A stretch of DNA of 53,380 nt from VRUE01 sp036266075 (GTDB lineage Bacteria > Actinomycetota > Thermoleophilia > Solirubrobacterales > 70-9), in contig DATANV010000018.1 of assembly GCA_036266075.1 (NCBI GenBank), forward strand, positions 1 to 53,380, read 5' to 3'. The notes under the pieces are model-generated. The model made no database searches. It saw nothing but the letters and a program-made list of their open reading frames with translations, and was not told the DNA's origin. Shown in pieces: positions 1 to 8,206 of the stretch (position 1 is the stretch's first letter; each line of letters begins with the position of its first letter). The position numbers were made by a program, and so were the translations under genes.

Positions 1-606
1 CGCCCCTCCGCCAGGCCCCGCCGCCCCGGACGCATAGTCCCTAACCAGGCAATCCAACCGCTCCAACGTGAGCGCCAGATGCGACCCCCGCTTGGACTGC
101 GCAACCGCATGAATCTCGTCGACGATCACCGCCTCGACGCCGGTGAGGATCTCGCGGGCCTCCGAGGAGAGGATCAGGTAGAGCGACTCGGGGGTCGTGA
201 TCAGGATGTCGGGCGGCGTTTTGCGCATCGCCCGGCGCTCTTTCTGGCTGGTGTCGCCGGTCCGCAGCCCGACCGAGATGTCGGCGCCGATGCCACGCAG
301 CGGCGCCCGCAGATTGCGCTCGATGTCGTAGGAGAGCGCCTTCAGCGGCGAGACGTAGACGATCTTCACGCCGGGCTCGCCCTTTTGTTTCGAGAGGCGA
401 TCGATCCCCCAAAGGAAAGCGGCGAGCGTCTTGCCGGAGCCGGTCGGCGCGCAGATCAGCGTGTTGGCGCCGCCCGCGATCGCGCTCCAGCCGCTTGCCT
501 GGGCAGGCGTCGGACCCTCGAAGGAGCGCTCGAACCAGTCTCTGACGGGAGCGCTGAACGGCGCCAGCGGATCAGATTCCACACGTCTTTTCGCGTTAGT
601 GGCCAA
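1..606 (-). CDS. lhr: Lhr-type DEAD/DEAH-box helicase, N-terminal part (cut by window edge)
   Basis: The visible 202 residues are the first RecA-like domain of a superfamily 2 helicase. I see a Q-motif (PTPAQ, about residues 32-36), Walker A (APTGSGKT, 53-60), a TTPES motif (137-141) and Walker B as DEIH (163-166). DEIH with TTPESLYL is typical of Lhr (large helicase-related) proteins, which unwind nucleic acids in DNA repair. The rest lies beyond base 1. The start is uncertain: I chose TTG at 606 because a TAAGAT box ends 7 bases upstream; GTG at 582 is the alternative. It is transcribed away from the polysaccharide locus and is probably unrelated to it. Confidence 0.88.
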   Translation of the reverse strand, partial: MATNAKRRVESDPLAPFSAPVRDWFERSFEGPTPAQASGWSAIAGGANTLICAPTGSGKTLAAFLWGIDRLSKQKGEPGVKIVYVSPLKALSYDIERNLRAPLRGIGADISVGLRTGDTSQKERRAMRKTPPDILITTPESLYLILSSEAREILTGVEAVIVDEIHAVAQSKRGSHLALTLERLDCLVRDYASGAAGPGGGA

Positions 607-613
607 TCCACCG

Positions 614-619
614 ATCTTA
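614..619 (-). promoter_or_regulatory. -10 box (TAAGAT) 7 bases before the lhr TTG
   Basis: TANNNT hexamer at leaderless spacing. It favours TTG 606 over GTG 582. No clear -35 is seen. Confidence 0.4.
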
Positions 620-668
620 CGCAGCCGCCGGACGTGCCGGTGATTTGACGCCCACTATGGTGTCTAAC

Positions 669-1775
669 TCACGGCACGTCCCGGGCGGACGAGGTGAGCG
701 AGGCGCGCGGGACGACTTCGGCGTCGCCGCCCGTCCAGGCGTTGAAGCTGTACCAGGCGGGCTTCGCTTCGCGGGCTTCGGTCAACAGGCCGGCCGAGTC
801 GCAGAACTGGCAGCCGTCGGGGGCATCGGCCCAGGAAAACCACCACACCCCGCCGATCCGCCAGGAGAGACGGTGGCTGCTGAGCAGCGAGAGGGCCAGG
901 TCGAGTTCGCGCGCCTGACCCTGCGGCCCCCGCTCCCAGCGGGTCTGGAAGCTGTCCGAGCCCCAGCCCAGCTCGGTCACGTAGAGCGGCGTCGCCGTGT
1001 CGTGGTGCTCGCGCATCACCCGCCGCAGGTTGCGGATCTGCGGGATCATCGCCCGCGCGTCGGCGACGTACGGATGCAGGGCGACGCCGTCGAAGTAGGG
1101 CTTCACGCGCCGCGCCCGGTAGAGACGGCTGAGGAAGTCTCCCGAGGCGACGTTCGGCGGCACCTGCAACGGCCGCCCGAAGAGGCCACCGAGGATCACC
1201 CTGGCCCTTGGGTCGATGCCGTGGATCGTGCGGCCGCTGACCCGCAGCAGCTGCGCGAAGACCCGCGGCCGGGCGCGGCCGAAGGTGACGATGTTCTCCT
1301 CGTTCCAGACCTCCCAGGCGCGGATCGGCCGGTAGGGAAGCTCAGGCCGCTCGCGCCAGAAGGAGCCGCCAGGTCCGTAGCGCCGCACGGCGGCGGCGAG
1401 GAAGTCGGCCCAGGCGCGCAGCTGTAAACGGCCCATCGGTTCGAGGCCGAGCCGCGGCGAGATCCAGGCCGGCGACGCCGTGACGAAGGGAAAGACACTC
1501 ATCCCCTGGCCCGCCGCGATCTCAACGCCAAGGTCGAAGCCCGACCAATCCGGCGCCCGCACCAACGGGTTGGTCTGCTCGACCTGGGCCCAGAGCAACG
1601 GCAGGCGCACGCTCTCCACCCCCGCTCCTGCCATCAGCGCGTAGTCGGATTCGCTCGGCGGCGTCTGCGGCGAGATGCCGAGGAAACCACGCGGCGCGCT
1701 CGCGGACACCGCCTGCGGCAGCGCCAGCAGGGCAAGCAGCGCAGCCAGTGTCGAGAGCTTCGCGCCGAGCCGCAC
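669..1775 (-). CDS. Secreted clan GH-A-like glycoside hydrolase (paralogue 1)
   Basis: This 368-residue protein has a signal peptide (about 1-26) followed by a single (beta/alpha)8-type glycosidase domain. WNEEN near residue 157 carries the expected acid/base Glu (159), and TELGWG near 267 carries the expected nucleophile Glu (268); both are hallmarks of clan GH-A (GH5/GH39-like). Aromatic residues (VWWFSW) and a C-x2-C pair lie near the C-terminus. It is the last gene of a three-gene minus-strand unit, 11 bases after its paralogue. By family it should hydrolyse a glycan outside the cell; the substrate cannot be read from sequence, but the locus suggests the locally made polysaccharide. Family number is unsure. 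Confidence 0.8.
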   Translation of the reverse strand: MRLGAKLSTLAALLALLALPQAVSASAPRGFLGISPQTPPSESDYALMAGAGVESVRLPLLWAQVEQTNPLVRAPDWSGFDLGVEIAAGQGMSVFPFVTASPAWISPRLGLEPMGRLQLRAWADFLAAAVRRYGPGGSFWRERPELPYRPIRAWEVWNEENIVTFGRARPRVFAQLLRVSGRTIHGIDPRARVILGGLFGRPLQVPPNVASGDFLSRLYRARRVKPYFDGVALHPYVADARAMIPQIRNLRRVMREHHDTATPLYVTELGWGSDSFQTRWERGPQGQARELDLALSLLSSHRLSWRIGGVWWFSWADAPDGCQFCDSAGLLTEAREAKPAWYSFNAWTGGDAEVVPRASLTSSARDVP

Positions 1776-1786
1776 CGGCTAAGCCA

Positions 1787-2917
1787 CTAGGGCAGGCCGC
1801 CGGTGAAATGGGTGAAGGCGAACCAGGCGGGCTTCGGCACGAAGCCTTCGCCGAAGAGGCCGGAGCCGTCGCAGAAGTTGCAGGCGCCCCGCTGGTCGTC
1901 GACCGAGAACCAGTAGACCCCGGCGACGTGCCATTGCCGCTGCTTGGCGCGGAGCAGGCCGAACGCCCCCCGCAGCTGGCTGGCCTGACCGCCCCGCCCC
2001 TTGGCGAAGGAGTTGCCGCGGGACGGGCGCTGGGAGCTCCAGCCCAGCTCGGTGATCCACAGCTTCTTGCCGCCGTCGTGGTTGGCCTTCAGCACGGTGC
2101 GGAATTCTTCGATGTAAGGGGTCAGGCGCTTGTAGCTGCCAGTGTAGGGGTGCAGGGCGACACCCTGGAACTTGGACTTGACCCCCGGCGTCGTCCGGTA
2201 CATCTGGTCGAGGAAATCGGTGGCGAAGTACGCCAGCGGCGGCCGTCGGTTGAATTCGGCCTCGCGGGGGCGGGCGAACATGCCGCCGAGAACGACCTTG
2301 GCGGCGGGGTCGGCGGCTTTGATCGCCGCCGAGGTGAGGACGACGAGCTTGCCGTACTGGGCGGGATTCGGTCGCGCCACGAAGTACTCGAAGTTCTCCT
2401 CGTTCCAGACCTGCCAGGTTCGAATCGGGTTGGCGGGCACCCCCGGGTTAGCCGCCCAGAAGGCGCCGCCCGGGCCGTAGCGATGGACGGCTTCGGTGAC
2501 GAAGGCTTTCCAGCCGGCGATCTGGCGCCCGTTCGCCACCGGCAGCGTCTTCGGGCTGCCATATCGCCTGTCGATCGGGACCGCCCACTTCGGCGCCCCA
2601 GCGAGGAACGGGAACACGTCGAGGCCTGCCGCGGCAGCGCCCCTCACCTGGGCATCGACGCCCGACCATTCGTAAGCGCCACCGGCGCTCGGCTGGACCG
2701 CGCTCCAGGCGATCGGGATACGGACGCTTTCGACGCCGCCCCGCTGCAGGCGCTGGAACTGTTCGGGCGTCGGCGTGGCCTGCGGGACGACGCCCCAAAA
2801 GTCGGCCGGCAGGGCCATCGCGCTCGACGCGAAGGCCGTCGAACCGCAGACGGAGAGCGCCAGGGCGGCGCTCCAGGCACGAAGCCTCCCAAACTTCCAC
2901 ATCCGCTCTGCCGCCAT
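1787..2917 (-). CDS. Secreted clan GH-A-like glycoside hydrolase (paralogue 2)
   Basis: A 376-residue paralogue of the next gene downstream. It has an N-terminal signal peptide ending near residue 35, WNEEN with acid/base Glu173, ITELGWS with nucleophile Glu290, and the same C-terminal CNFCDGSGLF block with a C-x2-C pair. An internal ATG at 2902 would give a tidier signal peptide and has an AGAGCGG stretch just upstream, so the true start may be there. It begins 4 bases after the stop of the membrane-anchored protein and lies 11 bases before paralogue 1, so the three genes look co-transcribed. The role is inferred as extracellular glycan cleavage. Confidence 0.8.
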   Translation of the reverse strand: MAAERMWKFGRLRAWSAALALSVCGSTAFASSAMALPADFWGVVPQATPTPEQFQRLQRGGVESVRIPIAWSAVQPSAGGAYEWSGVDAQVRGAAAAGLDVFPFLAGAPKWAVPIDRRYGSPKTLPVANGRQIAGWKAFVTEAVHRYGPGGAFWAANPGVPANPIRTWQVWNEENFEYFVARPNPAQYGKLVVLTSAAIKAADPAAKVVLGGMFARPREAEFNRRPPLAYFATDFLDQMYRTTPGVKSKFQGVALHPYTGSYKRLTPYIEEFRTVLKANHDGGKKLWITELGWSSQRPSRGNSFAKGRGGQASQLRGAFGLLRAKQRQWHVAGVYWFSVDDQRGACNFCDGSGLFGEGFVPKPAWFAFTHFTGGLP

Positions 2918-2921
2918 GGGC

Positions 2922-3488
2922 TCAGCTCGCCTCAGGCGAGATGCGGGCGTCCGAACCGTCCCGGCGACGCTGCCTGAAGGCGACGACGCCGACCGAGATC
3001 GCCGCCAATACCGCGACCGCGATCAGGATTGGGACCAGCGGCGAAGAGTCGCCACCGTCGTCTGACTTGGCGCCGCTGCTGCTGACCGGCTTTGCACCCG
3101 AGAGATCCTCGTTCTTGGCGCCCTTGGCTGGGTTACCCTGCCCGTTGCCGCCATTTCCATCGTTCCCGGCCTTGGCCGGCACGCCGCCCGCCGTATCCGA
3201 TTCGCTTTCCTTCGAAGGACCTTCTTCAGATGAGCCCGAATTCGTCGACCCATGAGAAGCGGAGCCGTCGTCGCGCGTATCCGAAGTGTGCGCGGGCGAG
3301 CCACCGCTTCCAGACGGGATGTTGCTGCCGTGAGTGGTCGCGGTAGGCGGGGAGTCTTCGTATTGGATCCCGGCGGAACCAGCCTGAGCGAGCAGCGGAA
3401 AGCAAGCCAATGCGAGCAGAGCCAGCACTGACGCAGCGAGAACATGGCGGCCCCGCAGGCGGGCCGGGAGACGGCGCGTCCCGATCAT
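2922..3488 (-). CDS. Secreted Ser/Gly/Asp-rich protein with C-terminal membrane anchor
   Basis: The 188-residue product has an Arg-rich N-terminus and signal peptide (about 1-36), a low-complexity Ser/Thr/Gly/Asn/Asp/Lys segment (about 40-145), one transmembrane helix (about 150-172) and a short basic tail (RQRRRDG). This is the layout of a wall-spanning or surface stalk protein anchored by its C-terminus; no LPXTG motif is visible. I do not recognise a family. The start is supported by a TAACCT box ending 8 bases upstream. Its 5' end overlaps the chosen start of the divergent O-antigen ligase gene by 79 bases. It leads the glycosidase unit. Confidence 0.65.
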   Translation of the reverse strand: MIGTRRLPARLRGRHVLAASVLALLALACFPLLAQAGSAGIQYEDSPPTATTHGSNIPSGSGGSPAHTSDTRDDGSASHGSTNSGSSEEGPSKESESDTAGGVPAKAGNDGNGGNGQGNPAKGAKNEDLSGAKPVSSSGAKSDDGGDSSPLVPILIAVAVLAAISVGVVAFRQRRRDGSDARISPEAS

Positions 3489-5422
3489 CGGCCGGAAGGT
3501 TAGAGCAATCGGCGGCGCTGTTAGCCCCAATCGCGCTGATCGTCGGGCTGGCGCTTGCCGGCGGCGGCTTCGAAGTGACGGCTCGCCACATCGCCGGTCT
3601 CGCGGTATGGCTGGTCCTCGTCGGTTTGCTCGTGCTCGGCGCCGCCTCGCGGGCGACGCTGGGGCGCCCCTTCCGCTGGGCGGCCTGGGCGATTGCAGGT
3701 CTGGCGCTGTGGTCTGCACTTTCGTCCTTCTGGTCGGGGTCGGTGGAGCTGAGCGCGATCGAGGCGGACCGGATGCTGGTCTATCTCGGGGTCTTCCTTG
3801 CCGCATTCCTGATCGTGCAAACCGACCAGAGGCGCCAACGTTTCGCCGAAGGCCTGGCGATAGCGATCGCCCTGGTCGCCCTGCTGGGGCTCGCGAGCCG
3901 CCTGCTGCCGCACGTTCTCGAAGTCGGCGAAGCGCTGGGCAGCGGCCCGCGGCTGCGCTACCCGCTCGGCTACTGGAACGCTAACGGAGCGATGTTCGGG
4001 ATCGGCGTCGCGCTGCTGCTCTGGACCAGTCGTCGAGCGGCGTGGAAGGGCCTGCAGTGGCTCTCCGTCGCGGCGATGCCAGCTCTGCTGCTGGCGCTCT
4101 ACGTGACCTACTCGCGCGGCAGCCTGCTGGCGCTGGGGGTCGCCGCCGGCTGCACGATCGTCCTCTCCAGCGACCGCCTCTGGATGCTGGCGACGCTCGG
4201 CATCGGCGCGATCGGCGCCCTGCCGGCGGTGCTCGCCCTGCAGGACCGGCGCAGCCTCGCCGACAACATCGACACTCAAACTTCCGTCCAGCAGGGAGTG
4301 ACGGTCCTGCTGGTCCTGCTGGCGGGGATCGCTCTCGCCGTGCTGCTCTTCGCCGCCCTGCGCTGGGCGGAGCGGCGCGGTGGCCAGCTCACCGGGCGGG
4401 CGCTGGCGCTGTCGCGCGACCGCAAGGTGCTCAAAGGCATCGCCGCGGTGCTGGCGGTGCTCGCGATCGGCGGCGCAATTGCCGTCGGGGGCCGCGCCTG
4501 GGACCAGTTCTCGAGCTCCGAAGCGCAGTTCCCCTACGAAGCCGAGAAGCACTTCTCGGAAGTAAACGGCGCCGGCCGCCACGACTTCTTCCGCGTCGCG
4601 ATCGACGCCTTCGAGGAAAAGCCGATCGCCGGCATCGGCGCCGGCACCTACGTCTTCGCCTGGAACGAGCACCGCTCGATCGAACGGCCGGTGCACGACG
4701 CCCACTCGCTCTACCTCGAGGCCTTCGCCGAGCTGGGAATCGTCGGCGGGCTGCTGGTCCTCTTCCTCGTCGGCTGGATCCTCTGGACCGGCTTCAGCGC
4801 CTGGCGCGCGGCGCTGCATCCGCAGCGCGACCGCTACGCGGCGCTGTTCGGGGCGACGCTCGCCTTCGCGATCGGCGCTGGGATCGATTGGTTCTGGGAA
4901 ATCGCGGCCTTCGGCGCCGTCTTCTTCCTCGCCGCGGCGGTGCTGATCGCCGCCCGCTGCGCGCAGCTCGCCAGGGCGACGGCGGCGGCGAGCGAGAGCG
5001 GCGGCGAGCGGCGCTTCGGCCTCACCGTCGCCGGCCTGGCGGTCGCCTGGATAACCGCGATCGCGCTGATCGGGCCGTTGCTGGTCGACCGCGAGATCGC
5101 CGCCAGCCGCAGCGCGGCGGACGGCGGCGACTTCGCCGCGGCCGTCGACCACGCCAACACGGCGCGCTCGATCGAGCCCTTCGCCGCCTCGCCCTATGTG
5201 CAGCTCGGGCTGCTGGCCGAGCTGCAGCGCGACTACCCAACCGCGAAGGAGCGACTCAGCCAGGCGATCTCCCGCGAGGACAGCAACTGGCAGCTCTACT
5301 ACCTGCGCTCCCGCGTCGAGCACGAGGCCGGCGAAGAGGCGGCAGCGCAGGCCGATCTGGCAAAGGCCAGAGAGCTGAACCCGCGGCTGGAGTGTTTGCG
5401 GTCGGGATGGGAATGCGAGTGA
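3410..5422 (+). CDS. O-antigen ligase/polymerase (Wzy/WaaL-like) with C-terminal TPR-like tail
   Basis: A 670-residue polytopic protein with about a dozen hydrophobic helices. The large loop after about residue 360 carries the Wzy_C-type pattern (GRHDFFRVAIDAFEEKPIAGIGAGTY and HDAHSLYLEAFAELG split over two stretches), typical of O-antigen ligases or polymerases. The last ~100 residues are hydrophilic with TPR-like repeats (DYPTAKERLSQAI, AAAQADLAKAREL). It would transfer or polymerise lipid-linked glycan outside the membrane. The start is weak: ATG 3410 is the only in-frame candidate before the first helix, but it lies inside the divergent gene and lacks a ribosome site. The sugar transferase follows after 7 bases. 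Confidence 0.82.
   Translation: MRAEPALTQREHGGPAGGPGDGASRSSAGRLEQSAALLAPIALIVGLALAGGGFEVTARHIAGLAVWLVLVGLLVLGAASRATLGRPFRWAAWAIAGLALWSALSSFWSGSVELSAIEADRMLVYLGVFLAAFLIVQTDQRRQRFAEGLAIAIALVALLGLASRLLPHVLEVGEALGSGPRLRYPLGYWNANGAMFGIGVALLLWTSRRAAWKGLQWLSVAAMPALLLALYVTYSRGSLLALGVAAGCTIVLSSDRLWMLATLGIGAIGALPAVLALQDRRSLADNIDTQTSVQQGVTVLLVLLAGIALAVLLFAALRWAERRGGQLTGRALALSRDRKVLKGIAAVLAVLAIGGAIAVGGRAWDQFSSSEAQFPYEAEKHFSEVNGAGRHDFFRVAIDAFEEKPIAGIGAGTYVFAWNEHRSIERPVHDAHSLYLEAFAELGIVGGLLVLFLVGWILWTGFSAWRAALHPQRDRYAALFGATLAFAIGAGIDWFWEIAAFGAVFFLAAAVLIAARCAQLARATAAASESGGERRFGLTVAGLAVAWITAIALIGPLLVDREIAASRSAADGGDFAAAVDHANTARSIEPFAASPYVQLGLLAELQRDYPTAKERLSQAISREDSNWQLYYLRSRVEHEAGEEAAAQADLAKARELNPRLECLRSGWECE
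3497..3502 (-). promoter_or_regulatory. -10 box (TAACCT) 8 bases before ATG 3488
   Basis: TANNNT at leaderless spacing; the probable promoter of the anchor protein and the two glycosidases. Confidence 0.45.
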
Positions 5423-5429
5423 GGGCGCG

Positions 5430-6929
5430 ATGAGCCGCAACGTCCAGGAGACCAACGCCCCCGCGACGACGCAGGCGCCGTCCGCGGCCCAACCGGGGCG
5501 CACCGAGACCGCAGCTCGGCTCGGCCTCGGCGGCGCGGCAGGCGCCAAGCGGCGTGGCTCGCTGATGCGACGCAGCCTTGCCTTCGGCGACTGGGCGACC
5601 CTGGTGGCGACCCTCTGCATCGTCACGGCCGCCAGCCCGCAGACCGAAATCGGCACGCTCTTCTGGGCGGTGATGGTCAGCCCTGTCTGGGTCCTCGTCC
5701 TCAAGCTGCACGGCCTCTACGACAACGACCACCGCCGCATCCGCCACAGCACGCTCGACGAGCTTTCGGGCCTGATCTCGGCCGCTGCGCTGGGCACGCT
5801 CGCCCTCGACGGCCTGCTGGCGCTCAGCCCGGTCGGCCCGCTGGCTGCCGCGAGCGCGATCGCCGTCGGCGTCGGTGCGCTGATCGGCAGCTTCGCTTCG
5901 CGCGCGGCGCTGCGCTTCCTCTGGCACCGGCTGGCCGGCGCCGCGGTCGGCATCGTCGTTGGGCCCCCGGTTGCGGTGGCGATCGTCGCCCGCCGGGTGG
6001 CGACCCACCCCGAGACGCGCCTGCACCTGGTCGGCTATCTGGCGCCGCTCGGCGACAGCGTCCCGGCGCCGGCGCCGGAGGGGCTGCCGCGCCTCGGCTC
6101 GGTCGCCGACATCGGCCGCGTCGCCCACGCGACGCAGGCCGAGCGGGTGATCGTCACCGAGCAGGAGATGAGCGAGCCGGCAACCGAGCGCCTGATCGAG
6201 GAGTGCAAGGCGGCCGGGTTGGCGCTGACCTTCCTCCCCCAGCACTACGGCCTGCTGGGACCGGGCATCGAGCTGAACCGCCTGGCCGAGCTGCCGGTGC
6301 TCGACTTCCGCTTCTCGGACCCGCCGCGCTCGACGGTGGCGCTGAAGCGGGCGATGGACCTGGCGATGGGCGGCGCGATGCTGGTCCTCTTCTCGCCGCT
6401 GATCGCGCTGATCGCGCTCTGGATCCTGCTCGACTCGGGCAGCCCAGTGCTCTTCCGCCAACGCCGTGTGGGCAAGGACGGCGTCCTCTTCACGATGCTC
6501 AAGTTCCGCACGATGGTGCAGGGGGCCGAGCAGCAGCTCGGCGAACTGGTCGACCTCGAGAAGCTCGACGAGCCTGCCTTCAAGATCGCCGACGACCCGC
6601 GCGTCACCCGCGCCGGGCGCTTCCTGCGCCACTACAGCCTCGACGAGCTGCCCCAGTTCGTCAACGTCGTCCGCGGTGACATGTCGCTGGTCGGGCCGCG
6701 ACCCGAGGAGGAGGCGGTCGTCGCCCTCTACGACGAGCGCCAGCGCCTGCGACTCGGCGTGCAGCCGGGGATGACGGGGCCGATGCAGGTCTACGGCCGC
6801 GGCGACCTCACCTTCGAGGAGCGCCTCGCGATCGAGCGGGACTACATGGACAACATCTCGGTCGCCGGCGACCTGGCGATCCTCCTGCGCACCCCAGCCG
6901 CGATCTTCCGCGGCGAGGGCAGCCACTGA
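5430..6929 (+). CDS. Polyprenyl-phosphate sugar-1-phosphate transferase (priming glycosyltransferase)
   Basis: A 499-residue PHPT family protein, the enzyme that starts glycan assembly by moving a sugar-1-phosphate onto undecaprenyl phosphate. The N-terminal half has about four or five membrane helices and a CoA-binding-like loop region. The C-terminal catalytic domain (about residue 305 on) shows LKRAMDLAMGG, LFRQRRVGKDG, KFRTMV, SLDELPQFVNVVRGDMSLVG and GMTGPMQVYGRGDL, all standard for the WbaP/CpsE type. A GAGGG ribosome site precedes ATG 5430, and it is co-transcribed with the ligase gene. Its 3' end overlaps the convergent pyruvyl transferase gene by 88 bases. The sugar used cannot be told from sequence. 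Confidence 0.9.
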   Translation: MSRNVQETNAPATTQAPSAAQPGRTETAARLGLGGAAGAKRRGSLMRRSLAFGDWATLVATLCIVTAASPQTEIGTLFWAVMVSPVWVLVLKLHGLYDNDHRRIRHSTLDELSGLISAAALGTLALDGLLALSPVGPLAAASAIAVGVGALIGSFASRAALRFLWHRLAGAAVGIVVGPPVAVAIVARRVATHPETRLHLVGYLAPLGDSVPAPAPEGLPRLGSVADIGRVAHATQAERVIVTEQEMSEPATERLIEECKAAGLALTFLPQHYGLLGPGIELNRLAELPVLDFRFSDPPRSTVALKRAMDLAMGGAMLVLFSPLIALIALWILLDSGSPVLFRQRRVGKDGVLFTMLKFRTMVQGAEQQLGELVDLEKLDEPAFKIADDPRVTRAGRFLRHYSLDELPQFVNVVRGDMSLVGPRPEEEAVVALYDERQRLRLGVQPGMTGPMQVYGRGDLTFEERLAIERDYMDNISVAGDLAILLRTPAAIFRGEGSH

Positions 6930-8182
6930 GATTGGCCTCGCTCCAGGCCTGCGCGGAGAGCGGCGGCCGTCGCCTGCCGCCCCCGGCGCTGGCGCCTCAC
7001 CACGTCCGCCGCCCGCTTCCCGAGGTGGTCGGTGAGAGCGCTGCGAGCCGGTCCGTCGAGGAGGCCTTCGAGCGCAGCCGGAAGATCGTCGGGGGTACCC
7101 GCGATGCCGACCGTGCTGCCATCGAGCTCGAATAGGCCGCGCAGCTCGAGGGCCTTCTGGTCGTAGTAGTCGTTCTCGGCGAGCAGGACCGTGGGAATCC
7201 CGCAGAGCAGCGAGGACAGGGCGACGTGGTAGGAACGGCAAACCGTGAGCCGCCCGCGCCGGAAGCGCGCGAGCTCATTGCTCGCAGCATCTTCGAGGAT
7301 GTCCAGTGGCTCGGCAGGCACGATGTCGGCTGCCCGCAGGGCGGCCCCGTGGCTCCCGAAGAAGGTTGCGAGCGCGCGACTCTCGCGGATCCGCGGATCC
7401 TCATAGGCAAGCACGGGCTGCAGCTCGAGCGTCGTCCCCATTGCCTGCCCCAGACCGCCGAGCAGGGCGGCGACACGCTCCATCGCCGTGTCGGGATCGT
7501 CGCTCACCCAATCGCCGTCGTTGAAGTGGAAGTTGACCGCCGCTCCAGGCCTGGACGGTCCCAAAGCCAGGGCGGGAACCGCATCGTCGCCACTCAGCTC
7601 GATCGTCCCCCCGACATGCTCGCTGAGGAATTCGAGCGAGCGGAAGCCGCGCGCTCCGGTCCAGAGCGATCGCGAAAGCAGGTCATGGCCCACCCCGCCG
7701 GGCGCCACCGAAGCCTCGTCCACCTGCAGGCCGGAGGCCACGAGCGGCGGCGGACCGCCGCCTGCCAGCCGCTCGGCGGCATCCGACAGCGCGACCTTTC
7801 GGGCCCCCCACCAGCGATTCATGTAGCCGCCTCCGTAGAGGTAGAGGACCGAGCGCCGAGGAGCGAGGCCGGACTCGAGCTCGAGCAAGTCGTCGTCGGG
7901 GGCAGAGCTGCCGCCGTCGTCGTAGTGCACGTAGGCGGCGGCGCCAAGCAGCGCGGGAAAACGGCGCATCAGCTCCGCGTGATGCTCGCGGGCGAACCGC
8001 TCAACGAGCGCGATCGGCAACGGGGACCCGGGCAAGCCGCCAACGAGATCGAGCGCGGCGGCGAACTGGAGGACGTCGCCGTAGTTGCCCGAGCCGTCGT
8101 AGCTGCCGACCATCAGGACGGCCGCACGGGACCGGGCGATGCGCCGACGGTCCTCGGAGGTGGCCCAGAGGCTCGCTGCCAT
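6842..8182 (-). CDS. Polysaccharide pyruvyl transferase family protein
   Basis: This 446-residue protein begins with LMVGSYDGSGNYGDVLQF, the N-terminal signature of the PS_pyruv_trans family (CsaB/WcaK/EpsO type), which adds pyruvate ketals from phosphoenolpyruvate to sugars. The C-terminal half has the GT-B-like pattern of that family, including VCRSYHVALSSLLCGIPTV. A longer frame is open to 8284, but ATG 8182 has a TAGCCT box 8 bases upstream and avoids overlap with the divergent GT2. Pyruvylation adds negative charge and can create protein-binding sites on wall polymers. Its last 88 bases overlap the convergent priming transferase gene. Confidence 0.82.
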   Translation of the reverse strand: MAASLWATSEDRRRIARSRAAVLMVGSYDGSGNYGDVLQFAAALDLVGGLPGSPLPIALVERFAREHHAELMRRFPALLGAAAYVHYDDGGSSAPDDDLLELESGLAPRRSVLYLYGGGYMNRWWGARKVALSDAAERLAGGGPPPLVASGLQVDEASVAPGGVGHDLLSRSLWTGARGFRSLEFLSEHVGGTIELSGDDAVPALALGPSRPGAAVNFHFNDGDWVSDDPDTAMERVAALLGGLGQAMGTTLELQPVLAYEDPRIRESRALATFFGSHGAALRAADIVPAEPLDILEDAASNELARFRRGRLTVCRSYHVALSSLLCGIPTVLLAENDYYDQKALELRGLFELDGSTVGIAGTPDDLPAALEGLLDGPARSALTDHLGKRAADVVRRQRRGRQATAAALRAGLERGQSQWLPSPRKIAAGVRRRIARSPATEMLSM

Positions 8183-8190
8183 CGAGGCCG

Positions 8191-8200
8191 AGGCTACAGT
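8191..8200. promoter_or_regulatory. Bidirectional promoter: two -10 boxes sharing one TA
   Basis: On the plus strand TACAGT (8195-8200) ends 6 bases before ATG 8207. On the minus strand TAGCCT (8196-8191) ends 8 bases before ATG 8182. The two hexamers share the TA at 8195-8196, so one melting site could serve two leaderless genes. Confidence 0.5.
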
Positions 8201-8206
8201 CCCGCC

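Noticed and set aside
3521..5704. A 727-codon minus-strand open frame
   Set aside because: Antisense shadow of the O-antigen ligase and priming transferase genes; low-complexity Arg/Gln/Asp composition.
5256..7241. A 661-codon minus-strand open frame
   Set aside because: Antisense shadow of the ligase and sugar transferase genes with shadow-type composition.
7226..8206. N-terminal extension of the GT2 at 8207
   Set aside because: In frame but antisense to the pyruvyl transferase; the GT2 domain starts at 8207 just after a -10 box.
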